Part shown: piece after piece, positions 60,121 to 64,000 of the stretch
Layout: each line of letters begins with the position of its first letter
Numbering within the stretch: position 1 is the first letter of the stretch
Assembly (NCBI GenBank): GCA_001942415.1
Contig: MKJX01000173.1
Coordinates: forward strand, 1-64,000
Direction of reading: 5' to 3'
DNA from: Pseudonocardia sp. CNS-139
GTDB lineage: Bacteria; Actinomycetota; Actinomycetes; Mycobacteriales; Pseudonocardiaceae
Length of the DNA: 64,000 bases
Translations under genes and position numbers: made by a program
The notes under the pieces: generated by a model
What the model was told of the DNA's origin: nothing
The model's input: the letters and a program-made list of their open reading frames with translations, nothing else
Databases searched by the model: none

Positions 60121-61112
60121 GTGACGGCGACCGTCCCCGCCGCGCTGGGGCTGGCGCCCGGCGAGGTCGCGGAGCTGCTGGCGGCCGCGGGCCGGGCGCC
60201 GTCGCTGCACAACGTCCAGCCCTGGCGGTTCCGGCTCACCGACACCGTCGTCGAGCTGCACGCCGACCCGGAGCGGCGGCTCCCCGCGACCGACCCGGAC
60301 GACCGCGAGCTGCGCATCGGGTGCGGTGCGGCCCTGTTCAACCTGCGGATGGCGCTGCACGGGCGCGGCGTGCGCCCGTTCGTCGGCGTGCTGCCCGACC
60401 CGGCCCGGCCGGGCCTGCTGGCGGTCGTGCGCCGCGGCGGGACCCGCCCGCCCACGCCGGAGGAGCGGCGGCTGCTCGCGGCCGTCCCGCGGCGGCGGAC
60501 CAACCGGCACCCGTTCGACGACACCCCGGTGTCCGAGCCGGAGCAGCAGGCGCTGCGGCACGCCGCGGCGGAGGAGGGCGCGCTGCTGCACCTCGTCGTG
60601 GACCTGGGCGAGCGCCACGAGCTGCGCGGGCTGGTCGCCCACGCCCACGCCGTGCAGGCCGGTGACCCCGCCGTCACCGCCGAGACCGCGCGCTGGACCG
60701 GCGTCGCCCCGGGCCGCCCGGACGGGGTGCCGGCCGCGGCGGGCGGCCCGCTGCCCGAGCCGCAGGACCCTGGGTGCTGCGCGACTTCACCGCCGGCACC
60801 GGACACGTCCGGGTGGCCGGCAAGGACTTCGAGGCCGACCCGGTGGTCGCGGTCCTGACCACGCACCTCGCCGGTCCCGCCGCGGACCTGCAGGCCGGCC
60901 AGGCGCTCGAACGGGTGCTGCTCACCGCCACCGCCGACGGGCTGGCGGCCTCGTTCCTCTCGCCGGTCGTCGAGGTGCCCGAGACCCGGGACGCGCTGCG
61001 CCGCCTCCTCGGCGACGAACGCGCCCCGCAGGCCGTGCTGCGGATCGGCCGCGGCTGGCCCGTCCCGGCCACCCCCCGCCGCCCGGCGACCGACCTGCTC
61101 CTCACCCGCTGA
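60121..61112 (+). CDS. Acg-like nitroreductase family protein
   Basis: About 330 residues after one lost base near 60772 (EPQDPWVLRDFTAGTG restored). AGRAPSLHNVQPWRFRLTDT is the FMN-binding start. RRRTNRHPFDDTPV and the C-terminal LERVLLTATADGLAASFLSP, LRIGRGWPVPATPRRP fit the Acg/Rv2032 group of DosR-regulated proteins, which store FMN and may lack classic activity. GTG 60121 lies six bases after the regulator stop, so likely co-transcribed. Confidence 0.87.
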
Positions 61113-61118
61113 CCCGAT

Positions 61119-61190
61119 GACCGCACACACCTCCCGGACCCGGCACACAGGTCCGGCCCTGTGTGCGGGGTACCGCAGGTGTGTGCGGTC
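61119..61190. repeat. Nested palindrome family A, copy 3
   Basis: Outer arms GACCGCACACACCT (61119-61132) and complement (61177-61190), inner GGCACACAGG / CCTGTGTGC pair. Six bases after the nitroreductase stop, before xfp. Same plan as the copies at 48159 and 53780. Confidence 0.83.
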
Positions 61191-61240
61191 GGTCTGCCGG
61201 GAACGCCGATGACCGACCCCAGGCTCCCGGAGGGACCTCC

Positions 61241-63626
61241 ATGACCGTCACCGCAGGGGCGGGCGTGCGCACGCAGCCCGGCCCCGCCGTCGACCCCGCC
61301 GACCTCGCCGCCGTGCACGACTGGTGGCGCGCCGCCAACTACCTGTCCGCCGGGCAGATCTACCTGCTCGACAACCCGCTGCTGCGCGAGCCGCTGCGGC
61401 CGGAGCACATCAAGCCGCGCCTGCTCGGGCACTGGGGCACCACCCCCGGCCTGACGTTCCTGTGGGCGCACCTCAACCGGGTGATCGCCGCCAGAGACCT
61501 CGACGCGCTGTTCGTCACCGGGCCCGGCCACGGCGGGCCGGCGGTCGTCGCGACGGCGTGGCTGGAGGGCACCTACGCCGACCGGTTCCCCGACGTCTCC
61601 CGCGACGAGCGCGGGATGCGGCGGCTCTTCCGGCAGTTCTCGTTCCCGGGCGGGGTGCCCAGCCACGCCGCCCCGGAGACGCCGGGCTCGATCCACGAGG
61701 GCGGCGAGCTGGGCTACTCGCTGGCCCACGCCTACGGCGCCGCGATGGACAACCCGGGCCTGCTCGTCGCGTGCGTCGTCGGGGACGGGGAGGCGGAGAC
61801 GGGCGCGCTCGCGGCGTCGTGGCACGCCAACAAGTTCCTCGACCCGGCCACCGACGGGGCGGTGCTGCCGATCCTGCACCTCAACGGCTACAAGATCGCC
61901 AACCCGACGGTGCTCGCCCGCATCCCCGAGTCCGAGCTGCGCTCGCTGCTCGAGGGGTACGGGCATGAGCCGTTCTTCGTCGACGCCGGGGCGGGCGAGG
62001 ACCCGATGCGGGCGCACGAGCGCATGGCGGCCGCGCTGGACGAGGTGTGCGACCGGATCGCCGCGATCCGCAGCGGTACCGAGGGCCCCCGGCCGCGCTG
62101 GCCGATGGTGGTGCTGCGCAGCCCCAAGGGCTGGACCGGGCCCGGCGTGGTGGACGGGCTGGCGGTCGAGGGCAGCTGGCGGGCGCACCAGGTGCCGCTC
62201 GCGAACGTGCGCGAGAACCCCGAGCACCTCGCGCTGCTGGAGGAGTGGCTGCGCTCCTACGGCCCGGGGAGCTGTTCGACGAGGAGGGCCGGCCGCGGCG
62301 GGCGCTGGACGCGACGCTGCCGCCGCCCGGGCGGCGCATGAGCGCCACCCCGCACGCGAACGGCGGCGAGCTGCTGCACGCGCTGCGGCTGCCCGAGCTG
62401 GGCGGGCACCTCGTCGCGGTGCCGTCTCCCGGCGCCGTCGAGACCGGCGCGACCGGCCCGCTCGGCGGCTGGGTGCGGGACGTGATCGCGGCGAACCCGC
62501 AGAACTTCCGGCTCTTCGGCCCCGACGAGGTGGCGTCCAACCGCCTGCAGGCGGTGTTCGAGGTGACCGACCGGGTGTTCGGCGCCGAGCGCCGCCCCGG
62601 CGACGACCACCTCGCCGCGCGCGGACGGGTGGTGGAGGTGCTCTCGGAGCACCTGTGCCAGGGCTGGCTGGAGGGCTACCTGCTCACCGGCCGGCACGGG
62701 ATCTTCACCTGCTACGAGGCGTTCATCCACATCGTCGACTCGATGGTCAACCAGCACGCGAAGTGGATCAAGGTGAGCCGCGGCATCCCGTGGCGGCGCC
62801 CGATCGCGTCGCTCAACTACCTGCTGACCAGCCACGTCTGGCGCCAGGACCACAACGGCTTCTCGCACCAGGACCCGGGCTTCATCGACCACGTCGTCAA
62901 CAAGAAGTCCGAGACCGTGCGCGTCTACCTGCCGCCGGACGCGAACACGCTGCTCGCCGTGATGGAGGGCTGCCTGCGCAGCCGCGACCTGGTCAACGTG
63001 GTGGTGGCCGGCAAGCAGCAGGCGCCGCAGTGGCTCGCCCCGGACGCGGCCGTGGCGCACGTCCGGCGCGGGATCGGGATCTGGGACTGGGCCAGCAGCG
63101 ACTCCGGCGAGATCCCCGACGTCGTGCTCGCCTGCTGCGGCGACGTGCCGACGCTGGAGACGCTCGCCGCGGTCACGCTGCTGCGCGAGCACCTGCCGCT
63201 GCTGCGGGTGCGGGTGGTGAACGTCGTGGACCTCATGCGCCTGCAGGACCCCACCGAGCACCCGCACGGCCTGCCCGACCGCGAGTACGACGCGCTGTTC
63301 CCGCCGGACCGCCCGGTGATCTTCGCGTTCCACGGCTACCCGTGGCTGATCCACCGCCTGACCTACCGCCGGCGCAACCACCCCCACCTGCACGTGCGCG
63401 GCTACAAGGAGGAGGGCACCACGACCACGCCGTTCGACATGCTGATGCTCAACGACCTCGACCGTTCCACCTCGTCGCCGACGTGATCGACCGCGTCCCG
63501 GGGCTGGGCGTGCAGTACGCGGCGCTGCGCCAGCACATGGACGACGAGCGGATGCGCTGCCGCGACCACACCCGCCGCACCGGGGAGGACGCCCCGGACG
63601 TGCGGGACTGGCGGTGGCCGAGCTGA
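61241..63626 (+). CDS. xfp: Phosphoketolase (xylulose-5-P/fructose-6-P)
   Basis: About 795 residues after two single-base losses (near 62265 and 63465). Thiamine-diphosphate enzyme: [71 protein letters not shown], the TPP motif [10 protein letters not shown] with the downstream NGYKI, and HEAFI-like [20 protein letters not shown]. Cleaves sugar phosphates to acetyl phosphate. GGAGGGACCTCC precedes the ATG. Directly followed by acetate kinase. Confidence 0.95.
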
Positions 63627-63652
63627 CCGGGGCGGAACCGGCCGGGACGGGG

Positions 63653-64000
63653 ATGCGGGTACTGGTCGTCAACGCCGGGTCGAGCAGCGTCAAGATCCGA
63701 GTGCTCGACCCGGACGACCGGCTCGTGCACAGCGAGGACGTGCCGGCCGACCGGGGCCGTCCGGACGCCGGCGCGCTGGCGGCCGCGCTCGTCCGCACCG
63801 GGCCGGTCGACGCCGTCGGGCACCGGGTGGTGCACGGCGGGCCGCGGCTGCGCGGCCCGGTGCGCGTCGACGAGGCGGTGCTGCGCGAGCTGAAGGAGCT
63901 GGTGGCCCTGGCCCCGCTGCACGAGGCCGCCGCGCTCGCCACCCTGCGCACCACCCGCGACGCGCTGCCGGAGGCGCCGGACGTCGCCTGCTTCGACACC
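63653..64000 (+). CDS. ackA: Acetate kinase, N-terminal part (runs off window)
   Basis: 116 codons to the window end. MRVLVVNAGSSSVKIRVLDP is the acetokinase signature; VGHRVVHGGPRLRGPVRVDE and LAPLHEAAALATLR follow as in the family, although the usual HNP is HEA here. Converts acetyl phosphate from phosphoketolase to acetate with ATP gain. GTG 63614 in frame, inside the xfp 3' end, is an alternative start. Confidence 0.93.
   Translation, partial: MRVLVVNAGSSSVKIRVLDPDDRLVHSEDVPADRGRPDAGALAAALVRTGPVDAVGHRVVHGGPRLRGPVRVDEAVLRELKELVALAPLHEAAALATLRTTRDALPEAPDVACFDT

Overview
This is a very GC-rich actinobacterial chromosome segment, most like a member of the Pseudonocardiaceae (Pseudonocardia-like). 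The support is extreme GC, GTG starts, 4-base ATGA/GTGA gene overlaps, leaderless promoters, mycofactocin-type dehydrogenases, and a gene order matching the Mycobacterium tuberculosis block from Rv1692 to Rv1713. The genus is inferred from these features, not proven.

Layout. 1-317: end of an rRNA operon (23S 3' end, 5S, terminator). 331-12399: conserved housekeeping run with an Arg-rich TPR protein, HAD phosphatase, tlyA, nadK, recN, steA, mctB, pyrG and a NUDIX hydrolase. 12400-23870: an accessory block that splits the usual NUDIX-xerD junction. It holds a YCII/ECF42 sigma pair, a DUF1707/TM2 protein, a minus-strand operon (permease, hydantoinase/oxoprolinase, three DUF917 paralogues, DUF1905, PucR regulator) and an F420-type LLM oxidoreductase. 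23871-31602: housekeeping resumes with xerD, parA, scpA, scpB, rluB, aroH, cmk, plsC and der. 31649-33455: a LuxR/NarL two-component pair. 33481-33672: a 22-bp-period repeat array. 33878-44669: urea import (urtABCDE), a GntR regulator, urea carboxylase and allophanate hydrolase. 44769-49177: GPP34-like protein, DyP peroxidase, quinone-oxidoreductase-like protein divergent from a MarR regulator, and a MerR-GAF regulator. 49343-53777: three tandem mycofactocin-type SDRs followed by a MoxR ATPase and a VWA protein. 54114-58620: S1-domain protein, Lrp regulator and the homogentisate route (hppD, hmgA, fahA). 58754-64000: a set resembling the DosR dormancy regulon (flavin-binding protein, DevR-like regulator, Acg-like nitroreductase) next to phosphoketolase and acetate kinase.

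Pathways. The urt genes bring in urea, which the biotin-dependent carboxylase and the hydrolase convert to ammonia and CO2 without urease. hppD-hmgA-fahA take 4-hydroxyphenylpyruvate to fumarate and acetoacetate. xfp-ackA would turn sugar phosphates into acetate and ATP. The DUF917 operon looks like uptake and ring opening of a hydantoin-like heterocycle.

Caution. About half the genes, including single-copy essential ones such as pyrG, are split by single-base losses, typically one G of a GG after GC. This pattern looks like consensus or assembly error, not gene decay. Such genes are annotated end to end as one CDS, and the breaks are stated in each entry. Several families of intergenic palindromes sit at gene ends and are listed separately.
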